Source: Thiobacillus sp. (GTDB taxonomy: Bacteria; Pseudomonadota; Gammaproteobacteria; Burkholderiales; Thiobacillaceae). From it: a stretch of DNA of 64,000 nt. The stretch's first letter is position 1. The number at the start of each line of letters is the position of its first letter. This document shows, one piece after another, positions 16,849 through 25,137 of the stretch. The DNA is taken from contig JAUXRY010000034.1 in NCBI GenBank assembly GCA_030679915.1, positions 1-64,000 of the forward strand, in the 5' to 3' direction. The position numbers and the translations under genes are program-made. The notes beneath the pieces are model-generated. The model saw nothing but the letters and a program-made list of their open reading frames with translations. It searched no databases and was not told the origin of the DNA.

Positions 16849-18178
16849 ATGAAATGGTCTAAACCCGGCTTCCCCTCTCTGCAAAAACGACACCGTGTCA
16901 GCCTGCTGTCAGCCCGCCTGTGGTTACGTCACATGCTTTTTTGGGGCGGCGCCGTCGTTGTGGGTTTGGCCGCTACGGCCTTTGCACTGGGGAGCGATTA
17001 CGCTCACACGTTGTTCCAGCGCGCTTGCGGTTTCGCCCTGGTTGCCTTTGTTGATCACGCCCTTGACCCTCGCTGGCGTGGCAGCGCTGACACAGCGCTA
17101 CTTTAAAGGTGCTGAGGGCAGTGGCATTCCCCAAACGATAGCCGCGATACGCATGGAAGAGGGTGAAGCGCGTGACCGCGTACTGTCCTTGCGGCTGGCG
17201 TTAGGCAAGGCGCTGTTGACCTGTGCCGCCTTGACCGGAGGCGCCAGCGTCGGCCGCGAGGGACCCACCGTACAGATTGGTGCGGCTTTGCTCTACAACC
17301 TGCGCTGGCTGGTGCGTTTTCCCCGACATCTCATGGAGCGAGGCCTGATTGTTGCCGGAGGCGGTGCCGGGGTGGCGGCAGCCTTCAATACGCCGCTGGC
17401 AGGAATCGTATTTGCCATCGAGGAGATGGCGCGTTCGTTTGAGGAACGTTCCAGCGGCACCTTGCTGACAGCAGTCATTATTGCGGGTTTGGCCGCTGTC
17501 TATGTGCAGGGAAATTACACCTATTTCGGCGCGACGAACGCTGCGCTCCATGGGGCGTCCGGGTGGCTGGGTGTGTTGCTGTGCGGCCTTGCTGGCGGGG
17601 TATTGGGCGGCGGGTTCAGTCGCCTGCTGCTGGCCTTTTCCACCCATGGCTTGCCCGGACGATCGGGACAATTCATGCGGGCCAAACCGGTATGGTTTGC
17701 GGCTGTTTGTGGCTTGGTGCTGGCCTTGATTGGTATCGCTTCCGGTGGCGCTGTGTATGGCAGCGGCTACGATGAAGCCAAACATTTGCTGGAAGGCACC
17801 GGTACGGTTTCAGCGGAATATGGGTTGTGGAAAATACTGGCAACGTTTGTGTCCTTTGTCAGCGGAATTCCCGGGGGATTGTTTGCCCCAAGTCTGTCGG
17901 CTGGCGCCGGTATTGGCCAGGCAGTAGCGAATCTGGTGACGCAGGCAGATCCGGGCGCACTGGTGGTGATCGGTATGGCGGCGTATTTTGCCGGTGTGGT
18001 TCAGGCGCCTATTACGGCTTTTGTTATCGTGATGGAAATGACCGACAACCACGATATGGTGGTACCCCTCATGCTGGCCACGTTGCTGGCCACCGCGGTG
18101 TCGCGAATGATTTGCCCCCGACCGTTGTACAAGGCCCTGGCAGACAACTATCTCGCACGAGCGCGACCCATTGCCTAG
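16849..18178 (+). pseudogene. ClC-type chloride channel/antiporter interrupted by a frameshift
   Basis: The N-terminal part (SARLWLRHMLFWGGAVVVG, then DYAHTLFQR) is read from an ATG at 16849 in frame 1, which hits a stop at 17104-17106. The rest (SPWLPLLITPL onward) is read in frame 2 to 18178. Homology switches frame near 17023-17040. The frame-2 part keeps GSGIPQ, GREGPTVQIG (with the gating Glu) and GLFAPSLSAGAG, so the pore and ion-coordinating motifs of a ClcB-like protein are complete. A frame-2-only start at 16895 would replace the first helix with non-homologous sequence. Either a recent single-base indel or a sequencing error explains this. No long homopolymer is present at the site. 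Confidence 0.78.
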
Positions 18179-18339
18179 TGCCGTGAATCCTGAATAGCGG
18201 GACAAGATAGAGCGGATGGGTTTTTTCGCAAGGCATACCTGAACCGCCATGGCGATGCTTGTGATGCTGTTGCTGCTTCTCTCCTCCAGCAACTTGTAAT
18301 AATTTACCCTTCAGCAGGCACATCCGGGATAGGAATGAT

Positions 18340-18370
18340 TTCCCTCTCGGATGGTGTGCTTGAGAGGGAA
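18340..18370. repeat. Inverted repeat upstream of the methyltransferase gene
   Basis: TTCCCTCTC (18340-18348) and GAGAGGGAA (18362-18370) form a perfect 9-pair stem with a 13-base loop. No T-run follows. It lies about 100 bases before the methyltransferase start in a 289-base gap and could be an operator or RNA hairpin. I see nothing else in the gap. Confidence 0.4.
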
Positions 18371-18467
18371 TGGCGCAAAGTGCAGCCTTTATGGGTATTG
18401 CGGGTGACGTATTCGACGCAGTGCTTTTTTGGGATAACGCATTAACTGGTATTAGGGGGTTTCATTA

Positions 18468-19292
18468 ATGGATATACAGACGCAACAATTCAAGCTGAAA
18501 GAAACCTTCAACGTAGCGGCGGCGGGTTATGACAATCCGGCCCTGCGGTTTTTTGTACATGCAGCGGATCGTCTGGCTGACAGCATGGCGTTGACGGGAT
18601 GCGAACACATTCTGGATGTGGCCTGCGGAACAGGGGCCGTTTCCCTGGCCTGTGCTGAACGTTTGAGTCAGGGGCAGGTAACCGGCGTGGATCTCTCGGA
18701 AGGCATGTTGGACAAGGCGCGTGCGAAGGCCGCACACCGTCAGCTCGACAACGTGTCATTTCAATGCGCTGATCTGGATTCAATGGATTTCGGCGGTGAA
18801 GTTTTCGACGGTGCGTGCTGCGGATTCGGCATATTTTTCCTGCCAGATATGGAGGCGGCCATCAGGGTTATTGCTGGCCACGTCAGGCCAGGTGGCGCAA
18901 TCGGAATAACCAGCTTTACCGGTAAGGTGATGGAGCCAATGTCGACAGCGTTCATTGATCGTATTCGGGAATACGGTGTGGACATTCCACCGTTGTCATG
19001 GAAGCGGCTGGATGAAGTTGCGAAACATCAGGCGCTTTATGCTTCAGCCGGGATCGATCAGGTGACGACCCAGGCTGTGCAAGTGGGCTATGACCTGACA
19101 GGGTTTGGTGAGTGGTGGGATATTCTGTGGTTCAGCGCGTTTCGGGGCCTCCTCAATCAATTATCAGAAAGTGAACTGGCTCGGTTCAAACAGGAGCATC
19201 AGATTGAGATCGAGCGCTTTGCTACGGATGGCCGGATTGGGCTGAATGTTGACGTGTTGGTTAGCGTGGGACACAAGCCACAGGCGGGTTGA
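18468..19292 (+). CDS. Class I SAM-dependent methyltransferase (UbiE-like)
   Basis: 274 residues, preceded by a G-rich ribosome-binding site (AGGGGG about 9 bases upstream). Motif I is ILDVACGTGAVSLACAERL, followed by VDLSEGMLDKARAKA (motif II with the acidic ribose contact) and a CADLDSMDF-type adenine pocket. This is the Methyltransf_11/25 fold seen in ubiquinone and small-molecule methylases. The C-terminal third is not diagnostic and the substrate is unknown. It stands alone between the ClC gene and the HDOD genes. A sigma-28 promoter for the next gene begins only a few bases after its stop. Confidence 0.85.
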   Translation: MDIQTQQFKLKETFNVAAAGYDNPALRFFVHAADRLADSMALTGCEHILDVACGTGAVSLACAERLSQGQVTGVDLSEGMLDKARAKAAHRQLDNVSFQCADLDSMDFGGEVFDGACCGFGIFFLPDMEAAIRVIAGHVRPGGAIGITSFTGKVMEPMSTAFIDRIREYGVDIPPLSWKRLDEVAKHQALYASAGIDQVTTQAVQVGYDLTGFGEWWDILWFSAFRGLLNQLSESELARFKQEHQIEIERFATDGRIGLNVDVLVSVGHKPQAG

Positions 19293-19296
19293 CCCA

Positions 19297-19323
19297 CTCA
19301 AGACTGGGCCCTTTGGACCGATA
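19297..19323 (+). promoter_or_regulatory. Sigma-28 (FliA)-type promoter for HDOD gene 1
   Basis: CTCAAG at 19297-19302, 14 bases, then ACCGATA at 19317-19323. The E. coli FliA consensus is TAAA-N15-GCCGATAA; here TCAA-N15-ACCGATA keeps the same spacing. It sits about 75 bases before the start codon. The same arrangement precedes the neighbouring paralogue, which supports it. Confidence 0.7.
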
Positions 19324-19397
19324 CACCTAACAAGACAGTCTGTAATGATACGGTTGGGCTCAGTACGAACATTACGCTGAAACGTCAGGAGATGAAG

Positions 19398-20228
19398 ATG
19401 TCGCAGCAACCGGAAGACATGGCTGGCTGGCTCGCTTTTTTTGCGCAGGCTGATATTCCTGTTTTACGTCAAACCACCCTCGCGTTGGAAGTGTTGCGTG
19501 CCGATCAACGTCTTCTCAATGCCAGCAGTATTGCCAATGTGGTGACGGACGATCCGTTGATGACAGTCAAACTGCTGCGGTATATGCAGGCACACAAATC
19601 ACGTCATCAAATGCAGGAACTGCTCGACGTCAAACAGATGCTGTTGATGATGGGCATCGAGACCTTTTTCCGGGAAGTGCCGGCCACGCTGATCGCAGAA
19701 GATCAGTTCGAGGGACATGCCGATGCGCTGGCGTGTTTTTTGTTGACGGTCCGGCGTGCGCAGCGTTCAGCGTATTACGCTGCTGATTGGGCGCAGCGGA
19801 TTCACAATATGCACGCCGAAGAAATCAAAGTGTCGGCAATTCTTACGCATGTCACCGAAATATTGATGTGGTGCTTTAACCCGGGCCCGATGATCGAAAT
19901 CAGGCGGCGGCAGGCGCTCGACAAAAACCGACGGAGTGGCAATGTGCAAAAACAGGTGTTGGGTTTTGCTGGAATCGATTTGCAACGTCAACTCGTTATC
20001 GACTGGCAGCTACCTGAATTACTGCTGGACTTGATGGACCCGGATCAAGCCGGGTTGCCGCAGGTGCGCAATGTGACGCTGGCCGTGAGTCTTGCCCGTC
20101 ACTCCAGCAATGGCTGGCATGACGCCGCGTTGCCAGACGACTTCCGTGGAATAGCCGAGTTTTTGCACATGGAGCCTAACAAGGTGATGTCACTGGTCAA
20201 AACGGGTCCTGCGGCAGCATTACACTAG
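19398..20228 (+). CDS. HDOD-domain protein, copy 1
   Basis: 276 residues. The ATG at 19398 is chosen because AGGAG (19387-19391) lies 6 bases upstream; the ATG at 19392 would touch it. The sequence has the HDOD core (ASSIANVVTDDPLMTVKLLR and DVKQMLLMMGIETFF). HDOD proteins are HD-related, usually catalytically silent signalling modules linked to c-di-GMP and motility. It is roughly 55-60% identical by eye to the next gene, so the pair is a tandem duplication. A FliA-type promoter implies expression with late flagellar or chemotaxis genes. The partner is unknown. Confidence 0.83.
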   Translation: MSQQPEDMAGWLAFFAQADIPVLRQTTLALEVLRADQRLLNASSIANVVTDDPLMTVKLLRYMQAHKSRHQMQELLDVKQMLLMMGIETFFREVPATLIAEDQFEGHADALACFLLTVRRAQRSAYYAADWAQRIHNMHAEEIKVSAILTHVTEILMWCFNPGPMIEIRRRQALDKNRRSGNVQKQVLGFAGIDLQRQLVIDWQLPELLLDLMDPDQAGLPQVRNVTLAVSLARHSSNGWHDAALPDDFRGIAEFLHMEPNKVMSLVKTGPAAALH

Positions 20229-20268
20229 GGTGGCTGGCGGGTGTTCGAGCCGGTAGGAATTCGCGACC

Positions 20269-20295
20269 CTTAAGGCTTGGCCCATTGGGCCGATA
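20269..20295 (+). promoter_or_regulatory. Sigma-28 (FliA)-type promoter for HDOD gene 2
   Basis: CTTAAG at 20269-20274, 14 bases, then GCCGATA at 20289-20295, an almost perfect FliA -10. The spacer (GCTTGGCCCATTGG) resembles that of the copy-1 promoter, suggesting the control region was duplicated along with the gene. The start codon is about 125 bases downstream. Confidence 0.75.
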
Positions 20296-20420
20296 GATCC
20301 ATTAAGCGGTATGGATCGCGTTGGTGCGGGGTGTGGGTGCCTGTTTGTCGAATGTACGGGTCACTCACCCAGGGTCACCATACGTTTAGTGTCATGCTGT
20401 AGTGATGAGGAGGGCTGATA

Positions 20421-21254
20421 ATGCAACAAACAAAAAACATGACAGATTGGCTCGCTTTATTTGGGCGGGCCGATATTCCGGTACTGCGTCACACGACACG
20501 GAACTTGGAGCGCCAGCGCGAGAACCAAGGCCTGTTAAACGCCAGCAGCATCGCCAATGTGGTGACCGATGATCCGCTGATGACGCTGAAATTACTGCGC
20601 TATATGCAAGTGCACAAGCGGAATAGCCAAGCGTATGAACTGGTCGACGTGAAGCAGATGTTGCTGATGATGGGGCTGGACAGTTTTTTTCTGGCGGTGC
20701 CCGCGAAACCAGTGGTGGAAGAGGCGCTACGTGACCATCTCGATGCGCTGGTTTGTCTGCTGCAAACCGTGCGGCGAGCGCAGCGTGCAGCGGATTATGC
20801 GTTTGACTGGGCATTGCGTCTGCATGATCTACATGCTCAGGAAGTGCTGGTTTCGGCTTTGTTATCGCATGTCGCAGAAATGTTGATGTGGAGTTTTAAT
20901 CCTGAGCAAATGCTCGAAATTCGCAAGCGCCAGATAGCCGATACCACCTTGCGAAGTGCGGATGTGCAGCAAGCCGTCATGGGATTCACTGGGGTTGAGT
21001 TGCAGCGTCAGTTGATACGGGAATGGAAACTCCCTGAGTTGTTGCAGAACATGATGAATCCAGAGCTTTCACAGGTACCCCGGGTGCGCAATGTTGTCCT
21101 GGCAGTCAACCTGGCAAGGCATTCCGCGCAAGGCTGGGATAACGCAGCCCTGCCGGACGACTATCGTGAAATTGGCGTCTTGTTGCGCATGGAGCCAGAA
21201 AGGGTGAAGTCTCTGGTCATGGCAGCCCCGGCATCAGGATCAAACCCTTCATAG
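20421..21254 (+). CDS. HDOD-domain protein, copy 2
   Basis: 277 residues, with AGGAGG about 9 bases before the ATG. It is closely similar to the preceding gene over its whole length; the stretches LLNASSIANVVTDDPLMT and DVKQMLLMMG are shared exactly. It is most divergent at the extreme C-terminus and around residues 95-110. It has its own sigma-28-like promoter. It is convergent with the MinD-like gene, with 19 bases between the stops. A signalling role linked to motility or c-di-GMP is inferred from the family, promoter and neighbours. Confidence 0.83.
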   Translation: MQQTKNMTDWLALFGRADIPVLRHTTRNLERQRENQGLLNASSIANVVTDDPLMTLKLLRYMQVHKRNSQAYELVDVKQMLLMMGLDSFFLAVPAKPVVEEALRDHLDALVCLLQTVRRAQRAADYAFDWALRLHDLHAQEVLVSALLSHVAEMLMWSFNPEQMLEIRKRQIADTTLRSADVQQAVMGFTGVELQRQLIREWKLPELLQNMMNPELSQVPRVRNVVLAVNLARHSAQGWDNAALPDDYREIGVLLRMEPERVKSLVMAAPASGSNPS

Positions 21255-21273
21255 TCTTTCGGTTTTCACCGGT

Positions 21274-22110
21274 TTACGCGGGTTTTGGGATAACCGTTCT
21301 TTCCAGTGAGCGAGCGAGTTGGGTAATGGCCTTGCCAGCGGGGCAGTCAGGCGTGTGTTGCATCATCAGCTGGCGCCGCATGATCGCTTGGCGGACTTCG
21401 GGGTCGACCGGGATATCGCCCAAATGAATCAGTTGGATGGGGTGCTCTGGATCGGTTGCAACGAAGCGATCGAGCACTTGTTGCAGTTGATTCGTGATCG
21501 CCTGGCCCGAACCCGAGCGAGTGGATTGATTGACGATAAGGCGAACGGTTTGCCGCTGTTGCTGGCCTACCAGAACCTTGATCGTGGCGTAAGCGTCGGT
21601 AAGCGAGGTAGGTTCGGGCGTGGCCACCATCAGGACTTCAGATGCCAGTGAAACCGCAAACAGCACGACGTCCGAAATTCCCGCACCCGTATCCATTATC
21701 ACAACATCGAACCGGGGTACCAGGCTGCTGATGATGCGCAGGAATTCATCGCGTACCTCGGTGGTCAGGCGTGAATATTCCACCATGCCGGAGCCGGCAA
21801 GCAAAACAGAAAACCCGCCCGGTGCGGGAAGAATGGCATCGTCAAGTTTGGCCTTGCCCGTGAACACGTCGTGCAGTGTGACTTTGGGGTGCAGGTTGAG
21901 CACGACATCCAGATTGGCCAGCCCGAGGTCAGCATCAAGCACCAGCACCCGGTGACCGCGACTGGCTAAAGCAGCAGCAAGGTTGGCAGAGACAAATGTC
22001 TTGCCCACCCCGCCTTTTCCACTGGTAACCGCAAGCACCTTGCCCTGGGGCTTCAAGGGAACCTTGGGTGTGTTTGAAATTTCTGCGTCGGGGGTCAGAC
22101 CGTCATTCAT
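21274..22110 (-). CDS. MinD/ParA-type ATPase, FlhG (FleN)-like
   Basis: 278 residues. It has the deviant Walker A SGKGGVGKTFVSANLA, LVLDADLGLANLDVVL and VVIMDTGAGISD, all typical of the MinD/FlhG subgroup. FlhG proteins set flagellar number and placement with FlhF. The N-terminal DQAxxLR activation motif of classical FlhG is not visible and no C-terminal MinD membrane helix is obvious, so it may be a paralogue rather than the canonical FlhG. It overlaps the upstream diguanylate cyclase gene by ATGA and is probably co-translated with it. Neighbouring sigma-28-controlled genes support a motility role. Confidence 0.82.
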   Translation of the reverse strand: MNDGLTPDAEISNTPKVPLKPQGKVLAVTSGKGGVGKTFVSANLAAALASRGHRVLVLDADLGLANLDVVLNLHPKVTLHDVFTGKAKLDDAILPAPGGFSVLLAGSGMVEYSRLTTEVRDEFLRIISSLVPRFDVVIMDTGAGISDVVLFAVSLASEVLMVATPEPTSLTDAYATIKVLVGQQQRQTVRLIVNQSTRSGSGQAITNQLQQVLDRFVATDPEHPIQLIHLGDIPVDPEVRQAIMRRQLMMQHTPDCPAGKAITQLARSLERTVIPKPA

Positions 22111-22904
22111 GCGTTTTCTCGCTTGGGAGCGTTGCTTTGTTTGTCACTGGTCGCATCGCTCGGTACGTTTTCCTGGATGTTGGCCTCGTCCATCAGCAGA
22201 TGGCCAAACAACAATCCTTTTTCTTCTGCGCTGACCGAGAGTTCACGGGGTTGATCCAGACAAACCTTGTCGCGGCCTTCAGATTTGGCTCGGTAGAGTT
22301 GTTTGTCTGCACGCTCGATCCACAAATCGGTGGTCGAGCGGACCCACTCCGGAGCATAGGCACCGCCTATGCTGATCGTGACCTTGAGCGAGAGTAACGG
22401 AGAAACTGGGATAGAGAGCGCCGCAACGGTTTCACGAATCCGTTCGGCTACGGCCAGGCCATAAACCGGCCGACAGTTGGGCAGGATGATGGCGAATTCT
22501 TCACCGCCATAGCGTGCCACGGTATCCATGGGGCGCAGGCAACGGGCCAGGCAACTGGCGATTTCACGCAGCACTTGATCTCCTGCGAGATGCCCATGAC
22601 CATCATTGATGGACTTGAAATGGTCAATGTCCAGCAACAGCAGTAAAACCGATTCACCGGAACGGGCGACGACATCAATAGAGCGTTCGAGTACCGAACA
22701 GAAATGCCGGCGGTTGTTCAGTCCGGTTAACGGGTCTCTGAGCGAAAGGGCGCACAAACCATCGATCAACCGCTGCAAGTAGACCGTGTCCGGCTCGCCT
22801 GCTTCCTGCTCGATGTTCTGCGCATCGTGTTGCAATAAAGCGCAAGCGTCATCCAGCTTCAGATTATGAAGGTTGACCGGCGAGGTGTCGGGAGAACGGG
22901 CCAC
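22107..22904 (-). CDS. GGDEF-domain diguanylate cyclase
   Basis: 265 residues from a GTG. About 60 N-terminal residues without a recognised domain precede a complete GGDEF domain (DPLTGLNNRRHF, LLLDIDHFKSINDGHGH, YGGEEFAIILP). The GGEEF signature predicts active c-di-GMP synthesis. No membrane segment is seen, so it is cytosolic. It overlaps the MinD/FlhG-like gene by four bases, a pairing that suggests joint control of flagellar placement and c-di-GMP. Confidence 0.9.
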   Translation of the reverse strand: MARSPDTSPVNLHNLKLDDACALLQHDAQNIEQEAGEPDTVYLQRLIDGLCALSLRDPLTGLNNRRHFCSVLERSIDVVARSGESVLLLLLDIDHFKSINDGHGHLAGDQVLREIASCLARCLRPMDTVARYGGEEFAIILPNCRPVYGLAVAERIRETVAALSIPVSPLLSLKVTISIGGAYAPEWVRSTTDLWIERADKQLYRAKSEGRDKVCLDQPRELSVSAEEKGLLFGHLLMDEANIQENVPSDATSDKQSNAPKRENA

Positions 22905-23072
22905 AGCAGAATGTAGTTAATCAGTATTGGCTTCATTGCGGGAGTCAGTTTGACACGTTTGAACGCGTAACCTTCTCAGTTGAGTATGTGGGCATTCAAG
23001 TCATTGATCAAGCGAAGATTGGCCGATCAGAACGAATTGGGGTGTTGGGGCGTGTGAAGATGACAGGAAAGT

Positions 23073-23097
23073 AAAAAGGCCAGCGATATCGCTGGCC
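23073..23097 (-). terminator. Intrinsic terminator of the DsrC-like gene
   Basis: GGCCAGCGATATCGCTGGCC at 23078-23097 is a perfect 20-base palindrome, followed on the minus strand by TTTTT (23077-23073). It lies about 90 bases downstream of the DsrC-like stop codon and fits a Rho-independent terminator for that transcript. Confidence 0.8.
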
Positions 23098-23187
23098 CGC
23101 AAGGGCAAAATCTGCCTTTGACTTCTGTCTAGTGATTAGAGGTGCTGCAAAAGGACGTTGAGCATGTTGCTCCCCCTTGAAGCGGGC

Positions 23188-23559
23188 TCAAGCGACCGTG
23201 CCAAAACTCCGGTCAGATGCAATGAATGGGGCTCGTAGTCCGGCTAGCCGGCAACTCTGCGCAATGGGGCCGCCCGGGAACAGGGTGTAGAGAAACTTCA
23301 GACCGCCTTGTTGGTGGAAATGCTCTTCCAGCGCGTCATGCAGGTTGCGCAGATTGATGGTGGACTCGTTCTCGTGCGCAGCATAATAAGCTTGCAGGGC
23401 GCGGATGGTTTCCCAGTGGTCATCCGTGAGCGCAAGCCCCTCTTTGCGTGCAACGTCCAGTGCGTCTTCGCGTGTCCACTCCATCGGGGCATGGGGGAAA
23501 TCCGGGTCAGATACAGGTTGCCTGATCAGTTGATTGATGTCGGTTGAAGTGTGCAGCAT
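23188..23559 (-). CDS. DsrC/TusE-family sulfur-carrier-like protein lacking the C-terminal Cys
   Basis: 123 residues. The ATG at 23559 is used because AAGGAG lies 6 bases upstream. It matches the DsrC/TusE family: a helical core with DHWETIRALQAYYA and the C-terminal arm FPGGPIAQSCRLAGL. DsrC has two arm cysteines ten residues apart, with CysA next to last; TusE keeps only CysA. Here only C103, at the CysB position, is present. The CysA position is Ile113 and a roughly ten-residue tail (ASDRSFGTVA) follows. Persulfide transfer as in DsrC or TusE is therefore doubtful, and it could be regulatory, like other degenerate family members. It is monocistronic with its own terminator. Confidence 0.85.
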   Translation of the reverse strand: MLHTSTDINQLIRQPVSDPDFPHAPMEWTREDALDVARKEGLALTDDHWETIRALQAYYAAHENESTINLRNLHDALEEHFHQQGGLKFLYTLFPGGPIAQSCRLAGLRAPFIASDRSFGTVA

Positions 23560-23939
23560 GGCTATCTCCTTCATTAACGATGTGCGTGACTTAAAAATAG
23601 GTCAGGCATCACCTGTATTCAAGTTTGTTTTCTAGTGGAATGGGCTAGGGGACATGTTGTAAAGGTGGGTGCCAGCATATTTTGTGGTTGGAATCCCGCT
23701 GTAAGTTGATAGGCTGAACAGGGTTCGCGTTCATTTATCAGCGGAGGCAATATGAGCACTGCAAAAACCATTGAGATCACAACGAGTTCAACACATAAAT
23801 TTGCCTGATTTGTTCGCTTGAATTGACGTTGAGACAACCGCAGCGTCGCGTTGAATCATCTCGTACCCGTATCCAGCGTCCAGGCGTAGGCCGCATAATG
23901 CGCGCTGCGCTACGGCCGCAGCAGCGGCAGATTGTATCC
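23560..23939. other. Divergent intergenic region between the DsrC-like and MFS genes
   Basis: 380 bases. It should hold promoters for both flanking genes, but no strong -35/-10 pair stands out. It contains a short frame with a good ribosome-binding site at 23752-23808, listed separately as a dodecin-like remnant. The stretch 23809-23939 is open in the frame of the MFS gene, but the encoded Arg-rich residues do not look like part of that protein. Confidence 0.5.
23752..23808 (+). pseudogene. Dodecin-like N-terminal remnant (18 codons)
   Basis: A GGAGG box stands four bases before the ATG. The 18 residues MSTAKTIEITTSSTHKFA resemble the first beta strand of dodecin flavoproteins (K-x-IEI-T-x-SS), which normally run to about 65-70 residues. 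A TGA cuts the frame and the downstream sequence does not continue the dodecin in any frame I read. It is either a decayed gene or a chance match with a good ribosome-binding site. Confidence 0.35.
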
Positions 23940-25103
23940 ATGCCCACTCTCCCTTACTGGCGTCTGTCCGGTTTCTATTTCTTTTACTTTGCCTTCGTCG
24001 GTGCAATGTCGCCATTCTGGGGCCTGTATCTGCAGTCGCTGGCATTCAACGCATTTCAAATTGGTGTGTTGATGTCGCTGTTACAGGTGATGCGGATCTT
24101 TGCCCCCAATATCTGGGGACACATTGCGGACTTGACCGGGCGCCGCACCACAATTGTGCAAATTGCCGCAATCGGTAGCGTGCTGGTGTTTGCCGGGGTG
24201 TTTGTCAGCGACAGTTTCTGGTGGCTGTTCGGCGTGATGGCTGCGTTGGGCTTTTTCTGGAGCGCTTCACTCCCACTGGTCGAGGCAATGACGCTGTCGC
24301 ACTTGGGTGACCGGACCGATGACTACGGCCTGATACGGCTATGGGGTTCGGTCGGGTTCATTTTGGTGGTGGTGGGCCTGGGGTATGCCTTCGACCATGT
24401 GCCGATCAGCTGGCTGCCGTGGGCGGTGCTGGTGGTGATGCTGGGCATCGCCGTGTTTGCTCGGGTGATCCCCGAATCGGAGATCCTGCCACATCCCACC
24501 GACGCGCATTCAGTGTGGGAAATCGTGAAGCGCCCCGAGGTGGCGGCGTTGCTGGTGGCCTGCATGCTGATGGCAGTCACGCACGGCCCGTATTACATCT
24601 TTTATTCGATCTATCTGGTCGACCACGGTTACGATAAATCCACGGTTGGTTGGTTGTGGGCGCTGGGCGTGCTGTGCGAGATCGGGGTTTTCCTGATTAT
24701 TCCCCGGATTTTTGCGCAAGTGACGCCGCGCCACCTAATTCTGGCGAGCTTCGCACTGGCTGTGCTGCGTTTCTTGCTGATCGCCTGGGGGGTGGAGTCG
24801 CCCTGGGTGGTTTGGGGCGCACAAACACTGCATGCGTTCACCTTTGGTACCTATCATGCGGCGGCGGTAGCGCTGATCCACCAGCATTTTCGCGGACGCC
24901 ATCAGGCGCGTGGGCAGGCGCTTTACACCAGCCTGTCCTACGGCGTCGGCGGCACGATTGGCGGATTGGCCAGCGGTTTGACCTGGGATAGCCTCGGATC
25001 GGCGTGGACCTTTACCCTGGCGGCCGTCAGCGCAGCACTGGCATGGGCGGTATATGCCCTATGGGGCCAAACAAAAACCGTGCCTGCACCTGCCAAGCTA
25101 TGA
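23940..25103 (+). CDS. MFS transporter, phenylpropionate permease (HcaT)-like
   Basis: 387 residues from the ATG at 23940. Upstream in-frame codons to 23823 encode Arg-rich sequence unlike a transporter, so they are excluded. About 12 hydrophobic segments are present, with the loop motif [15 protein letters not shown] between helices 2 and 3. RLWGSVGFI and [25 protein letters not shown]-type segments are typical of the PPP/MFS_1-like subgroup related to HcaT and LacY. The substrate is not predictable. It is divergent from the DsrC-like gene and followed directly by leuC. Confidence 0.85.
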   Translation: MPTLPYWRLSGFYFFYFAFVGAMSPFWGLYLQSLAFNAFQIGVLMSLLQVMRIFAPNIWGHIADLTGRRTTIVQIAAIGSVLVFAGVFVSDSFWWLFGVMAALGFFWSASLPLVEAMTLSHLGDRTDDYGLIRLWGSVGFILVVVGLGYAFDHVPISWLPWAVLVVMLGIAVFARVIPESEILPHPTDAHSVWEIVKRPEVAALLVACMLMAVTHGPYYIFYSIYLVDHGYDKSTVGWLWALGVLCEIGVFLIIPRIFAQVTPRHLILASFALAVLRFLLIAWGVESPWVVWGAQTLHAFTFGTYHAAAVALIHQHFRGRHQARGQALYTSLSYGVGGTIGGLASGLTWDSLGSAWTFTLAAVSAALAWAVYALWGQTKTVPAPAKL

Positions 25104-25137
25104 AATAATTGGTCTTTCGCATCGAATGTCTGCCTGT

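Noticed and set aside
18249-18299. 16-codon hydrophobic frame (MAMLVMLLLLLSSSNL) that could be a tiny membrane peptide
   Set aside because: No ribosome-binding site and no conservation evidence; Leu-rich short frames arise easily by chance.
22905-22990. Possible sigma-28 promoter on the minus strand before the diguanylate cyclase gene (TCAAAC with GCCAATA)
   Set aside because: Spacer is about 18 bases instead of 15 and the -10 has a central mismatch.
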